Source: an uncultured Burkholderiales bacterium
GTDB lineage: Bacteria; Pseudomonadota; Gammaproteobacteria; Burkholderiales; Burkholderiaceae_C
Reading direction: 5' to 3'
NCBI GenBank assembly: GCA_903822825.1
Contig: CAIJQQ010000046.1
Span: 1 to 38,812, forward strand
DNA length: 38,812 nt
Shown: piece by piece, positions 31,233 through 38,576 of the stretch
Layout of the letters: every line of letters begins with the position of its first letter
How positions within the stretch are numbered: position 1 is the stretch's first letter
The notes under the pieces: model-generated
The model's database searches: none
The model's input: only the letters and a program-made list of their open reading frames with translations
Told to the model about the DNA's origin: nothing
Program-made: the position numbers and the translations under genes

Positions 31233-32567
31233 ATGACACACAAAACCTTGACGATGACGACAAGAGCCCTGCGGCCCACACTGTTGACTGCTGCACTGGC
31301 ACTGGTGGCTACAACCGCTTTCGCACAAGCCCTGCCCGCGGCCAAGCCCGAGTCGGTGGGCATGTCCAGCGAACGCTTGGCCAAAATTGGCGCTGCCCTG
31401 CAACAAGATGTGAACGACAAGAAACTCCCCGGCGCGGTGGTGATGGTCGCACGCAAAGGCAAACTGGTTTACAGCACTGCCGTGGGCAGCCTCAACAACA
31501 GCACGGGTGGGGCCATGAGCTCAGACGCCTTGTTCCGCATCTACTCCATGACCAAGCCACTGGTGTCCACGGCACTCATGATGCTGGTGGAAGACGGCAA
31601 GGTGCAGCTCACCGATCCGGTCAGCAAGTTTTTGCCCTCATTCAAGGGCCCCATGGTCAGCGTTCCCACCTTTGACCCCGTGTTCAATGGGGTGACCTTC
31701 AAGCTCATGCCCGCCAACCGAGAACCCACGATTCAAGACCTGCTGCGCCACACCTCCGGCATCGCCTATGGTGAGCTCACCAAAAACACCTTGGTGAGAG
31801 ACGCCTACATCAAAGCTGGCGTATTCAAAGCAGACCTCGACTACGATGCCCGCACGCTCAGTGGCGCGGAAATGGCAGACGGCTTGGGCAAAGCGCCGTT
31901 GGCACAGCAACCCGGCACCTTTTGGGAATACAGCCTGTCGGTGGATGTCCAGGGTCGTGTGGTGGAAGCTGTGAGTGGCAAGCGCTTGAACGACTTCATG
32001 CAAGAGCGCATGTTCAAGCCTTTGAAGATGACCGACACCGGCTTCAGCGTGCCCGCAGCCAAGCTGCCTTTGTTGGCCGAGGCTTTTCCCAAGGACCCGG
32101 CCACTGGCGCAACCAACAAACTCATTGATGTCAGCAAAACACCGGGCAACGATTCAGGGGGCGCTGGTGGTGTGAGCACAGCAGGCGACTACCTGCGTTA
32201 TTGCCAAGCCATGCTCAACGGCGGGCAATTGGATGGCGCACGCATCCTTTCGCGCTCGACCGTGAACTTGATGGCTTCAGACCATCTGGGCAGTGCCATC
32301 AGCACCGCCGTCAACCCGGGCATGCTGTTATTGGGCACACCTGGCTACACCTTTGGTCTGGGATTTTTGGTTCGCCAGAGTGACGGCATTGCCGGCGTAC
32401 ACGGCACCACCGGCGAGTTCATGTGGGCGGGCTATGCAGGCACTTTCTTTTGGGCCGAACCCAAAGAGCAAATCTGCGCGGTTTACATGACGCAAGCACC
32501 CAGCCCACTTCGCGCCTACTACCGCCGGTTCATGAAGGACATGGTGTCACAGGCCATTGTGGACTGA
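31233..32567 (+). CDS. Secreted serine hydrolase, class C beta-lactamase/esterase family
   Basis: A 444-residue exported protein of the beta-lactamase (PF00144-type) family. It has a signal peptide (RPTLLTAALALVATTAFAQA) and the catalytic SxxK in SMTKPLVSTALMML. YSLSVDVQGRVVEAVSG is at the position of the YxN motif, with Tyr as general base but Ser-Leu after it. IQDLLRHTSGIAYGE is also conserved, and HGTTGEFMWAGYAGTFFWAEP takes the place of the KTG triad. The HGTTG in place of KTG and the YSL motif are typical of esterase-type members (EstB-like) rather than true AmpC beta-lactamases. ATG 31233 has GGAG nine bases upstream; ATG 31203 and 31254 are alternatives. Stands alone. Natural substrate unknown. 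Confidence 0.9.
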   Translation: MTHKTLTMTTRALRPTLLTAALALVATTAFAQALPAAKPESVGMSSERLAKIGAALQQDVNDKKLPGAVVMVARKGKLVYSTAVGSLNNSTGGAMSSDALFRIYSMTKPLVSTALMMLVEDGKVQLTDPVSKFLPSFKGPMVSVPTFDPVFNGVTFKLMPANREPTIQDLLRHTSGIAYGELTKNTLVRDAYIKAGVFKADLDYDARTLSGAEMADGLGKAPLAQQPGTFWEYSLSVDVQGRVVEAVSGKRLNDFMQERMFKPLKMTDTGFSVPAAKLPLLAEAFPKDPATGATNKLIDVSKTPGNDSGGAGGVSTAGDYLRYCQAMLNGGQLDGARILSRSTVNLMASDHLGSAISTAVNPGMLLLGTPGYTFGLGFLVRQSDGIAGVHGTTGEFMWAGYAGTFFWAEPKEQICAVYMTQAPSPLRAYYRRFMKDMVSQAIVD

Positions 32568-32591
32568 GACGCTACAGCATTGGCTTTTTTG

Positions 32592-32619
32592 CAGCCGCTT
32601 GAGCTCGCTCAAGCGGCTG
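32592..32619. repeat. Perfect 12-bp inverted repeat downstream of the serine hydrolase gene
   Basis: Arms at 32592-32603 and 32608-32619 are fully complementary (left arm CAGCCGCTTGAG) with the four-base loop CTCG, 24 bases after the stop codon. The T-run (TTTTTT, about 32585-32590) lies before the stem on the plus strand, not after it, so it is not a standard terminator for the upstream gene. It may still block 3' exonucleases or act in Rho-dependent ending. Confidence 0.6.
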
Positions 32620-32840
32620 GCTGGAATGAAAAGCACGAGGGAAGCCGCCAAACCTGGCCAGTTATGCTCAGACCGCAGCAGAGCTTTCCAGCGTTGACTG
32701 GAAGAGGTCTTGATGTGTTCAATTCAAGCTTCATGGGTTTGAGCGGCTGCTTGGAAAATGCCCTTTTGCCGCGCAAGTGACAGTTGCGCAGGCGGCACGT
32801 GCATAGAGTGCAGGCTAAATCACCCATCGAAAGAGCAGCC

Positions 32841-33623
32841 ATGTCGCCCGAATCAACCGCAGCACAAGCCCCAGCGCTCAACCAAGACGACCCCGTTTGG
32901 CAAGCCAAGGTGCACCTGGCCGCCGCTTTGCGTTTGGCGGTGTTGCACGATTTTGACGAGGGCATTGACAACCACTTCACCGTCATGGTGCCGGGACGTG
33001 AAGACCAGTACCTGATCTCGCCCTTTGGCGTGCATTGGTCGCAAGCCCGCGCGAGCACCATGATGGTTTTCAACGAAGCGGGTGAAACGCTGGAGGGCAC
33101 CGGCGTGGTGGAACTTTCAGCGCAATCGATCCATGCTCCGGTGCACCGCCTCACGGGTGCCAAAGTGGTGCTGCACACCCACCAGCCCTGGGCACTGGCT
33201 TTGAACATGCTCAAAGCCAACCGTTTGCTGCCTGCCACGCAAACTGCGGCGTTCTTTGATGGCACCATCGCCTACGATGACCACTACACCGGGCTGGCCG
33301 CTGATTTGTCAGAGGGTGAGCGTTTGTCGCAGCTCATGAGCGGCGGAAAAACGGTGATGTTCATGAAAAACCATGGTGTGATGACGATTGGGGATACCGT
33401 GGCGCAAGCCTACCGCAGGCTGTACAAACTCGAAAAAGCCTGCCGCACCCAAGTGCTGGCCATGGGCACAGGCCAGCCATTGAACGTGCTGACCGAATCG
33501 GTGATCCAACGCATCAAAAACCCCAGCCCGCAAGACCGACACCCCAGAAGCGAACGCGAACGCCTGTTTTTTGAGGCCATGATGCGGGTGATTGACCGGG
33601 TGAACCCGGGTTATGCCGATTGA
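32841..33623 (+). CDS. Class II aldolase/adducin-family protein
   Basis: A 260-residue member of the class II aldolase/adducin family, whose zinc enzymes cleave sugar phosphates or related hydroxy acids. Zinc-site histidines appear as LHTHQPWA (His112, His114) and MKNHGVM (His178); the SAQSIHAPVHR segment precedes them. GIDNHFTVMVPGREDQYLISPFGVHWSQ is the conserved N-terminal substrate loop in the adducin-like version. The ATG at 32841 has only a weak Shine-Dalgarno (AAGAGCAG); the frame is open 19 codons upstream. The usual catalytic acid Glu/Tyr set cannot be confirmed by eye, so activity is uncertain. No sugar or phosphate pathway genes are adjacent. Confidence 0.86.
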   Translation: MSPESTAAQAPALNQDDPVWQAKVHLAAALRLAVLHDFDEGIDNHFTVMVPGREDQYLISPFGVHWSQARASTMMVFNEAGETLEGTGVVELSAQSIHAPVHRLTGAKVVLHTHQPWALALNMLKANRLLPATQTAAFFDGTIAYDDHYTGLAADLSEGERLSQLMSGGKTVMFMKNHGVMTIGDTVAQAYRRLYKLEKACRTQVLAMGTGQPLNVLTESVIQRIKNPSPQDRHPRSERERLFFEAMMRVIDRVNPGYAD

Positions 33624-33971
33624 GTCGGGAGCAAGTTGCTGAACAAGTTCATCCTGGACTTGCTGGCTTGTTTCAGGTCGTTCAAGCCCAAGCAGCATCG
33701 GGCTCGGTGCTAATCACCTGGGGTATGATTTTTTTCGACCGAAGCATGGGTGCCTTGCATCCGTTCGCTCGCAATGACTTCAGCCGTCACATGGGTTTTA
33801 TGATCCACCTTGTGCGCCTGCAAGGGGCTGGCCAACAAAATTGAAGCGTCAAGCAACTGCATGCCACCGCTCTGTGAAATAGGCTGCCGTCTGAAGCAAA
33901 GCACTGAATAGAAAAAGGAGCCGTTTATACGGCAGCATTTTTAAAAAAATCTTTCACATCTTCCGGCGTAT
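33624..33971. other. 348-base gap between convergent aldolase and sorB genes
   Basis: It contains a small bidirectional terminator candidate near the sorB end. On the minus strand, around 33710-33862, there is a 50-codon open stretch with plausible codon use (MQLLDASILLASPLQAH...) but no recognisable family and no clear ribosome-binding site. I treat it as unassigned; it could be the tail of a lost gene. Confidence 0.4.
33920..33933. terminator. Small bidirectional terminator between class II aldolase gene and sorB
   Basis: A GCCGT/ACGGC stem with a four-base loop is followed by CATTTTT on the plus strand and by TCCTTTTTC on the minus strand. It therefore could end both convergent transcripts. 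The stem is only five base pairs, so confidence is moderate. Confidence 0.42.
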
Positions 33972-34322
33972 TCACTGACCAGCCACGCTGGAAACGTACT
34001 TTGCCACCAGACGGATATCCGCATCGGACAGATTGCTGAATGCGGGCATCTGACCAATACCATTCCTGACCGCTTTTTCAACTCGGGCCGCATCTGGCTT
34101 GAGCTCATCCAGTGAAGGTCCGATTTCGCCACTCGCACCGGCATGCTTGAACGTGTGGCAAATGGTGCAAGCGGGTTGCGCAGTCCGGGTGAAGATTTTT
34201 TTGCCAGCTTCTAGCGTCATGCCGTCCTGATCTTTATTCTGGGCGATGGCAGAAGCTGAGGCCAGTGCTGCTGATATGGCAAGCAAAAGGGACAAGGTGC
34301 TGCGGATTGTGCGTTGACTCAT
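33972..34322 (-). CDS. sorB: Sulfite dehydrogenase cytochrome c subunit (SorB-like)
   Basis: A 116-residue monohaem class I cytochrome c with a signal peptide (STLSLLLAISAALASASAIAQ). The haem motif is CTICH (52-56), and Met92 in IGQMPAFSNLSDADI is the likely sixth ligand. It is encoded directly downstream of the molybdenum subunit, and its ATG at 34322 overlaps that gene's stop (ATGA). This is the arrangement of sorAB, in which SorB accepts electrons from the SorA molybdenum and passes them to the respiratory chain. An in-frame TTG at 34361 would begin inside sorA and is not needed. Confidence 0.88.
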   Translation of the reverse strand: MSQRTIRSTLSLLLAISAALASASAIAQNKDQDGMTLEAGKKIFTRTAQPACTICHTFKHAGASGEIGPSLDELKPDAARVEKAVRNGIGQMPAFSNLSDADIRLVAKYVSSVAGQ

Positions 34323-35578
34323 GCGGCCACCACATTGATTTGCAATGCATGGTCTTTCCAACTGTTGTTGTTATAGCCGCCCGAGTTTTCCACCCTGGCT
34401 TCGGGCTGAACCTGGCCCTGGCTGTCCGTCGCACGACAGGCGATGTTATGGCTACCCGCATTCAAGCGCACCGCAAACACAAACTGACGCCAAGCATATT
34501 GACCCATGTCAGGGCCCACAAAGCGTGCTGCTTTCCAAGTGTTACCCCCATCGACTGAGACTTCCACAGATTTCACTGCATGCATGCCACCAAAAGCCAC
34601 CCCTTTTATCAGGGTGTCGCCAACGGGGACATCGCCAGCTTCAGGTGCTGGTGAATTGATCCAGGATTTCACATTCATCTCCCAGACCGATGGGTGAGTA
34701 GGATCCCCTTTTTGGCCTGGTGGTGAAATGCGGTAGCCGTGTTTCTGGATATTGGCTTCGGTCTGTTCGGTGGTGAAGGCCAGACGTTTGATGTATTTGA
34801 TGTTGTTGACGCCGGTATAGCCTGGAATGATCAAACGCAGCGGGCCGCCGTGTGCCAGTGGGAGCGGGGCACCGTTCATTTCCCATGCCAGAATGGCTTC
34901 TTGCAGCGCTTTGATTGGCACCGAGCGTTCCACCATCACAGATTTAGGATCTATACCCTCCGGCAGCCTTTCTCCACCCGTACCCGTCAAATACACCATC
35001 CCGTCAGCCACACCGCCAAGAGCCGCGATCAATTCGCGAACCGGGACACCGCTCCAGACGACGCAACCGGCAGCGCCGATCTGCCAGGGCGTGCCGCTGG
35101 GCTTGCTCGGGAACAGGCCGCGCCCGTTACCCGAACATTGCAAAACCGCTGTGACGGTTTCCAGGCCCAGGCGTTTCAATTGTTTGAGGTTGAGTGTTGC
35201 TGGCCGCTTGACGCCTTCTATCTGCAATTCCCAGGCGTCACGGTTCGCCACGATGGCAGCATCCGGTGCAGGCAGGTTGTTGCGCACGTACAGGTGCTCG
35301 GCCGGGGTAATAACGCTCGTGCCAAATGAACTGCGTCTGGTTTCTATGGTGCCGCTGGAATGCACGATGAGTGCCGAGCCGTCTTTCCAACCCACATAAG
35401 GAGGAAGTGGTTTGGCAGCAGCGCTGGCCGTTGCGGCACTGGCCGCCGCCTGGGCCATGGCATTGTGCTGAAAACCCGCCAGTCCTGCCGCGGCTACGCT
35501 GGCACTGCCCGATGCAAGCCAGCGCCGACGCGCAGGGTTGCTGGTCTGTATTTGCTGTGATTTGGTGGACTGAGTCAT
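34319..35578 (-). CDS. sorA: Periplasmic sulfite dehydrogenase molybdenum subunit (SorA/SoxC-like)
   Basis: A 419-residue molybdoenzyme of the sulfite oxidase family that oxidises sulfite to sulfate. An N-terminal twin-arginine signal (ARRRWLASGSASVAAAGLAG, 17-36) predicts export of the folded protein. The molybdenum-ligating Cys148 is in AVLQCSGNGRG, followed by the pterin-binding GAAGCVVWSGVPVRELI and GGPLRLIIPGYTGVNNIKY. A C-terminal Mo-co dimerisation domain (VAFGGMHAVKSVEVSVDGGNTWKAA) follows. The ATG at 35578 has GGAG about eight bases upstream. SoxC is the close alternative, but no other sox genes are here and the coupled monohaem cytochrome fits SorAB. GC looks lower than in the odh region, which could reflect separate ancestry. 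Confidence 0.9.
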   Translation of the reverse strand: MTQSTKSQQIQTSNPARRRWLASGSASVAAAGLAGFQHNAMAQAAASAATASAAAKPLPPYVGWKDGSALIVHSSGTIETRRSSFGTSVITPAEHLYVRNNLPAPDAAIVANRDAWELQIEGVKRPATLNLKQLKRLGLETVTAVLQCSGNGRGLFPSKPSGTPWQIGAAGCVVWSGVPVRELIAALGGVADGMVYLTGTGGERLPEGIDPKSVMVERSVPIKALQEAILAWEMNGAPLPLAHGGPLRLIIPGYTGVNNIKYIKRLAFTTEQTEANIQKHGYRISPPGQKGDPTHPSVWEMNVKSWINSPAPEAGDVPVGDTLIKGVAFGGMHAVKSVEVSVDGGNTWKAARFVGPDMGQYAWRQFVFAVRLNAGSHNIACRATDSQGQVQPEARVENSGGYNNNSWKDHALQINVVAA

Positions 35579-35662
35579 GCATGTTCTCCAGAGGATTGCG
35601 GATGGAAAAAAGCGCCCCCACTTTTTTGATTATCACCCAGGTTTTGGGCATCACAAGCCACA

Positions 35663-35866
35663 TCAGTTGATGCGCTGAACGACTTCAACGGCCGGTGCAG
35701 CTTGGCACGCCGCATCCTGGTCCGGCAGGTTTCCACACCCCACCAACTTGCGCATCAGCACCATCCCACAGCGGCGGTCCGCATGCTGGCGTGATGCGCG
35801 GAGGCTCTGCCGCCAGTTCGGGTCTTCTGTATCCAAGCTGCCGGCAAATCTATTGGCGTGTTGACG
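35663..35866 (-). pseudogene. Unidentified C-terminal gene fragment
   Basis: A 67-codon minus-strand frame without a start codon, bounded upstream by a stop and ending ...AVEVVQRIN then TGA. About four in five third positions are G or C over the last 57 codons, much like real genes in the window. It contains no motif I can name (an LVGCGNLPDQDAA segment stands out). It overlaps the end of the dihydrolipoamide dehydrogenase fragment in another frame. It may be the same gene continued by frameshift or, more likely, a different truncated gene joined by deletion. Confidence 0.35.
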
Positions 35867-35993
35867 TTACATCTTTGCAACGCCCGTTCGCCAACGCCCC
35901 CGCCATGCCGATGCTCTCGCCCAACTCAGGGTGTGCGTGAATGGTTTTGCCAATGATCACGGCATCAAAGAGGCCATTGGCAATGGGGCGCCC
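35850..35993 (-). pseudogene. C-terminal fragment of a second dihydrolipoamide dehydrogenase gene (PDH type)
   Basis: A 47-codon minus-strand frame contains IIGKTIHAHPELGESIGMA. This closely matches the end of the pyruvate-dehydrogenase-type E3 (E. coli LpdA has TIHAHPTLHESVGLA; Burkholderiales enzymes have a GKTIHPHPTLGESIGMA-like version), including the catalytic His and Glu. It is different from the end of the intact lpdA at 1627 ([13 protein letters not shown]), so it is not a copy of that gene. There is no upstream part: the frame is closed by a stop at 35994-35996, and it ends prematurely. It is therefore a pseudogene fragment, possibly of an acetoin- or pyruvate-dehydrogenase cluster lost from this place. 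Confidence 0.58.
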
Positions 35994-36038
35994 TCATGCT
36001 GCTCAAACTGAGAAGCCCAATCACCTTGAAGTCTTAAG

Positions 36039-36296
36039 CTACACCATGCGCAGTGGCGTCATTTCAATCTTCATGTAGGGGTAATACGGTAACTTTGATA
36101 GTTTCGCGTCCGCGTCTTGGACATCTTTCGCAAGCAGAACCAGGTAAATGCCTGCGGCTTCTTGTTTGATGTACGAGGCAAGGAGGGTTCCGTCTTCCTC
36201 CCAAGCCTTGACCATGGCTTGCTCTGCAGGCAACAAACGCATGCGAGTTTCGTTGTCCAGGCCTTTTAACAAAATATCGACCATCAATTTTTGCAT
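36039..36296 (-). CDS. Muconolactone isomerase-like small protein
   Basis: An 85-residue ferredoxin-like protein. The C-terminus KLSKLPYYPYMKIEMTPL closely follows the muconolactone delta-isomerase pattern (LPLFPYMxIEVTPL), and the central AWEEDGTLLASYIKQEAAGIYLVLLAKD fits its strand-helix-strand core. The N-terminal half is shorter than in true CatC, so it is a relative rather than CatC itself. Isomerase, YciI-like accessory or monooxygenase-like roles are possible. It lies 55 bases downstream of the Old Yellow Enzyme gene on the same strand and is probably its operon partner under the divergent LysR regulator. Confidence 0.8.
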   Translation of the reverse strand: MQKLMVDILLKGLDNETRMRLLPAEQAMVKAWEEDGTLLASYIKQEAAGIYLVLLAKDVQDADAKLSKLPYYPYMKIEMTPLRMV

Positions 36297-36351
36297 TGCT
36301 TTTCTCTTGAGGTTTTGTGTTGAGTGACTGTCATTTTGAAAGGCTAAATCT

Positions 36352-37431
36352 TTAAACCCCAGCTGGGCCTAACGCGGGGTAGTCCACGTACCCTTGGGCT
36401 TGGCCACCATACATGGTGGCGCGATCAGGCTGGTTAAGTGTGGCACCGCGTTTGAAGCGCTCAGGCAGATCCGGATTGGCCAAGAACAACGCCCCGAATG
36501 ACACTGCATCAGCACCGCCTTGATCAATGACTTGTGTGGCGCTGCGCTGGTCATAGCCTGTGTTGAGCAAAAGCAAACCTGAGAAAAGTTCGCGCACCCT
36601 TGCTGCCAAAGGGCTCACTCCTTCGGGCAGTTGTGCAGGTTCCATGAAATGCAGAATACCGAGCTTGCGAGCTGCGAGTTGCTCGACAACATACAAATAG
36701 GTCTGCTCTGGCTGGCTATCGCTCATGCCGTTGTAGGGAATGCGGGGCGACAGCCGCACAGAAACCCGTTCTGCACCCCAGACGGCGATCACAGCATCGG
36801 TGACTTCCAGCAGGAAGCGGGCACGATTTTCGATGGTTCCGCCGTATTGATCGGTGCGTTGATTGGAACCATCCTCGAGGAATTGAGCCGGCAGATAACC
36901 AAACGCACCGTGGATTTCGACCCCATCAAAACCAGCAGTTTTGGCAGCTTCTGCACCCGCCTTGAACAGCGCAATCGCCTGCTTGATGTCGTCAAGCGCC
37001 ATCTCTCGCGGGGTCACGGTGTCTTGGGGGCCTTTGTGGGTGTAGACCTGTCCTTTGAAACCGATGGCGGAAGGCGCCAGAGGAAGCTTGCCTGCGTGGA
37101 ATTCGGGGTGAGACACACGACCCACGTGCCACAACTGAGCAAACATCAAACCGTCTGCATCGTGCACCGCGTCTGTGACACGCTTCCAGCCTTGGATCTG
37201 TGCTTGCGTATGGATGCCGGGCGTGAACACATAACCAATACCCTGCTCGCTCACTTGGGTGCCTTCGGTGATGATCAGGCCCGCAGATGCGCGTTGCGTG
37301 TAGTACTGAACCATCAGGTCGTTGGGCACCCGCTCTGGAGCGCGTGAGCGCGTCATTGGTGCCATGAAAACGCGGTTTTTAAATTCAAATGGCCCATGGC
37401 TGAACGGGCTCAGTAGTTTTGCTGTCGACAC
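36352..37431 (-). CDS. nemA: Old Yellow Enzyme-family alkene reductase (NemA-like)
   Basis: A 359-residue FMN beta-barrel that reduces activated alkenes, and often nitro or quinone compounds, with NAD(P)H. Family blocks are LSPFSHGPFEFKNRVFMAPMTRSRA, AGLIITEGTQVSEQGIGY, FAQLWHVGRVSHPEF, GSNQRTDQYGG-IENRARFLLEV and the C-terminal GGADAVSFGALFLANPDLPERFK. The catalytic loop reads VEIHGAFGYLPAQFLEDG. The proton donor Tyr179 and His174 are present, but the second substrate-anchoring residue, normally Asn or His three positions after His174, is Phe177. The start is GTG 37431 with AGGA six bases upstream (minus strand). Divergent from the LysR gene, which probably controls it. Confidence 0.92.
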   Translation of the reverse strand: MSTAKLLSPFSHGPFEFKNRVFMAPMTRSRAPERVPNDLMVQYYTQRASAGLIITEGTQVSEQGIGYVFTPGIHTQAQIQGWKRVTDAVHDADGLMFAQLWHVGRVSHPEFHAGKLPLAPSAIGFKGQVYTHKGPQDTVTPREMALDDIKQAIALFKAGAEAAKTAGFDGVEIHGAFGYLPAQFLEDGSNQRTDQYGGTIENRARFLLEVTDAVIAVWGAERVSVRLSPRIPYNGMSDSQPEQTYLYVVEQLAARKLGILHFMEPAQLPEGVSPLAARVRELFSGLLLLNTGYDQRSATQVIDQGGADAVSFGALFLANPDLPERFKRGATLNQPDRATMYGGQAQGYVDYPALGPAGV

Positions 37432-37481
37432 AATAAATCCTTTGAAGTGGTGAAGTAAAAATGCAAAGGACGGATCGTATG

Positions 37482-37505
37482 CTGTATCATTTTTAAAATA
37501 TACAG
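37482..37505. promoter_or_regulatory. Dyad-symmetric LysR-type operator candidate
   Basis: CTGTAT at 37482-37487 is mirrored by ATACAG at 37500-37505, with 12 bases between, in an AT-rich 101-base region between the divergent nemA-like and LysR genes. The interrupted dyad with a T...A pair fits the LysR-type binding box (T-N11-A class). AT content there is far higher than in the flanking genes, as expected for a shared promoter region. Binding is inferred. Confidence 0.55.
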
Positions 37506-37532
37506 TTCAATTAAATACATAAAGTCTCAAAA

Positions 37533-38453
37533 TTGGAACACTTGAATTTTCAGGCCTTGGCCGACTTCAATCTGGTGGCCCGTTACGAAGGATTTGGCAA
37601 AGCCAGTCGATCCAGCGGGCGTTCCAAAGCATCTTTATCCAGACATGTCGCCGAGCTCGAAGAGAATTTAAGGGTGCGATTGCTCGAGCGTGTGGATCGT
37701 TCATTTCGGTTGACTGAAGAGGGGAAAAACCTTTACAACCGCACGGCAGGTTTGTTGGGGGAAGTCTCGGATGCGGCGCAAGAATTAACCGAGGGTCGGG
37801 GTAAGCCACGAGGTCGCTTGCGCGTCAGTGCGCCTGTCACGTTTGGGAATACCGCCATCGGGCGATTGGCGGCCGAGTTTGCAGTCCAATATCCTGAAGT
37901 TCAATTGGAAGTCACGGTAGAAGACCATGCCGTTGACTTGATCGAGGATGGCTACGATGTGGTGATCCGCGTCAACCCCAAGCCTGACGACGGGTTGGTC
38001 GGGCGGTGTTTCTTTCGCGATCGGCTGGCGGTCGTTGCAGCACCGTCGCTGACTTTCCCAACAGCGACTTCAGGTTCTGACGCTCTGCCCAGCGTTCCCG
38101 CTGTTGTTGGCATTGGCATGCCAGAGAACAGCTCATGGACCATTTGCAGCGGCGAAATCACGCACACCATTCATCGGCACGCCGTACTCAGACTGCCCAA
38201 TCCCATCATCATCCGAGACGCCGCGCTCGCTGGAATTGGTGCAGCGGTTTTGGCTAGGCAGTTCATAGAAGATGACATTGCCAAAGGCAGACTTATTTGC
38301 TGGGGTGAAGTACCTGAACGTTCCGTAGAGATTTGGATACTGCACTCATCACGCCGTTTGGTCAGCAGCAAAGTGGCGGCTTTTGTTCGGTTTGTATGTG
38401 ATGCTTACGTTGACAAAGAGGTCGGTTTAAACGGTCTGCCAGTTCCGCTTTGA
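37533..38453 (+). CDS. LysR-family transcriptional regulator
   Basis: A 306-residue regulator. The N-terminal winged helix-turn-helix covers about residues 5-65 (FQALADFNLVARYEGFGKASR, then SKASLSRHVAELEENLRVRLLERVDRSFRLTEEG). A linker helix leads into the periplasmic-binding-protein-like effector domain (RGRLRVSAPVTFGNTAIGRL to the C-terminus). It belongs to the branch (CrgA/YhjC-like) that responds to electrophiles or aromatic compounds. The start is a TTG at 37533 with no strong Shine-Dalgarno; no ATG is near. It is divergent from the Old Yellow Enzyme gene with the operator candidate between them, so it probably regulates that gene and itself. A strong terminator follows. Confidence 0.92.
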   Translation: MEHLNFQALADFNLVARYEGFGKASRSSGRSKASLSRHVAELEENLRVRLLERVDRSFRLTEEGKNLYNRTAGLLGEVSDAAQELTEGRGKPRGRLRVSAPVTFGNTAIGRLAAEFAVQYPEVQLEVTVEDHAVDLIEDGYDVVIRVNPKPDDGLVGRCFFRDRLAVVAAPSLTFPTATSGSDALPSVPAVVGIGMPENSSWTICSGEITHTIHRHAVLRLPNPIIIRDAALAGIGAAVLARQFIEDDIAKGRLICWGEVPERSVEIWILHSSRRLVSSKVAAFVRFVCDAYVDKEVGLNGLPVPL

Positions 38454-38478
38454 CTGCGCACAAAAAAGTCAGTGTCAG

Positions 38479-38510
38479 AAAAAACGGACCATTGACAGTC
38501 CGTTTTTTTT
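38479..38510 (+). terminator. Rho-independent terminator of the LysR gene
   Basis: An 11-bp stem (AAAAAACGGAC with GTCCGTTTTTT) and an eight-base loop is followed by more Ts, 26 bases after the LysR stop. Because the stem ends in A-T pairs on both sides it can also terminate minus-strand transcription from the gene at the right edge. Confidence 0.82.
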
Positions 38511-38576
38511 GCAAGGTGAACTGGGGCTGTCGCCGTAAGCGAATGCGGCGTTGTTCAAAGCCCCGAGGAGCGATGT

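Larger units (their letters stand above)
35579..36038 (-). other. 460-base stretch upstream of sorA holding decayed coding sequence
   Basis: No intact gene is seen. Two minus-strand fragments with coding-like third positions occupy most of it: the tail of a dihydrolipoamide dehydrogenase (35850-35993) and an unidentified C-terminal fragment (35663-35866). The sorA promoter should lie in the last ~85 bases; I see no strong -35/-10 pair by eye. Confidence 0.5.

Noticed and set aside
35695..35940. An 81-codon plus-strand frame upstream of sorA
   Set aside because: Low-complexity Pro/Ser/Ala composition and no known motif; the minus strand of the same DNA carries an E3-like C-terminus and better codon bias.
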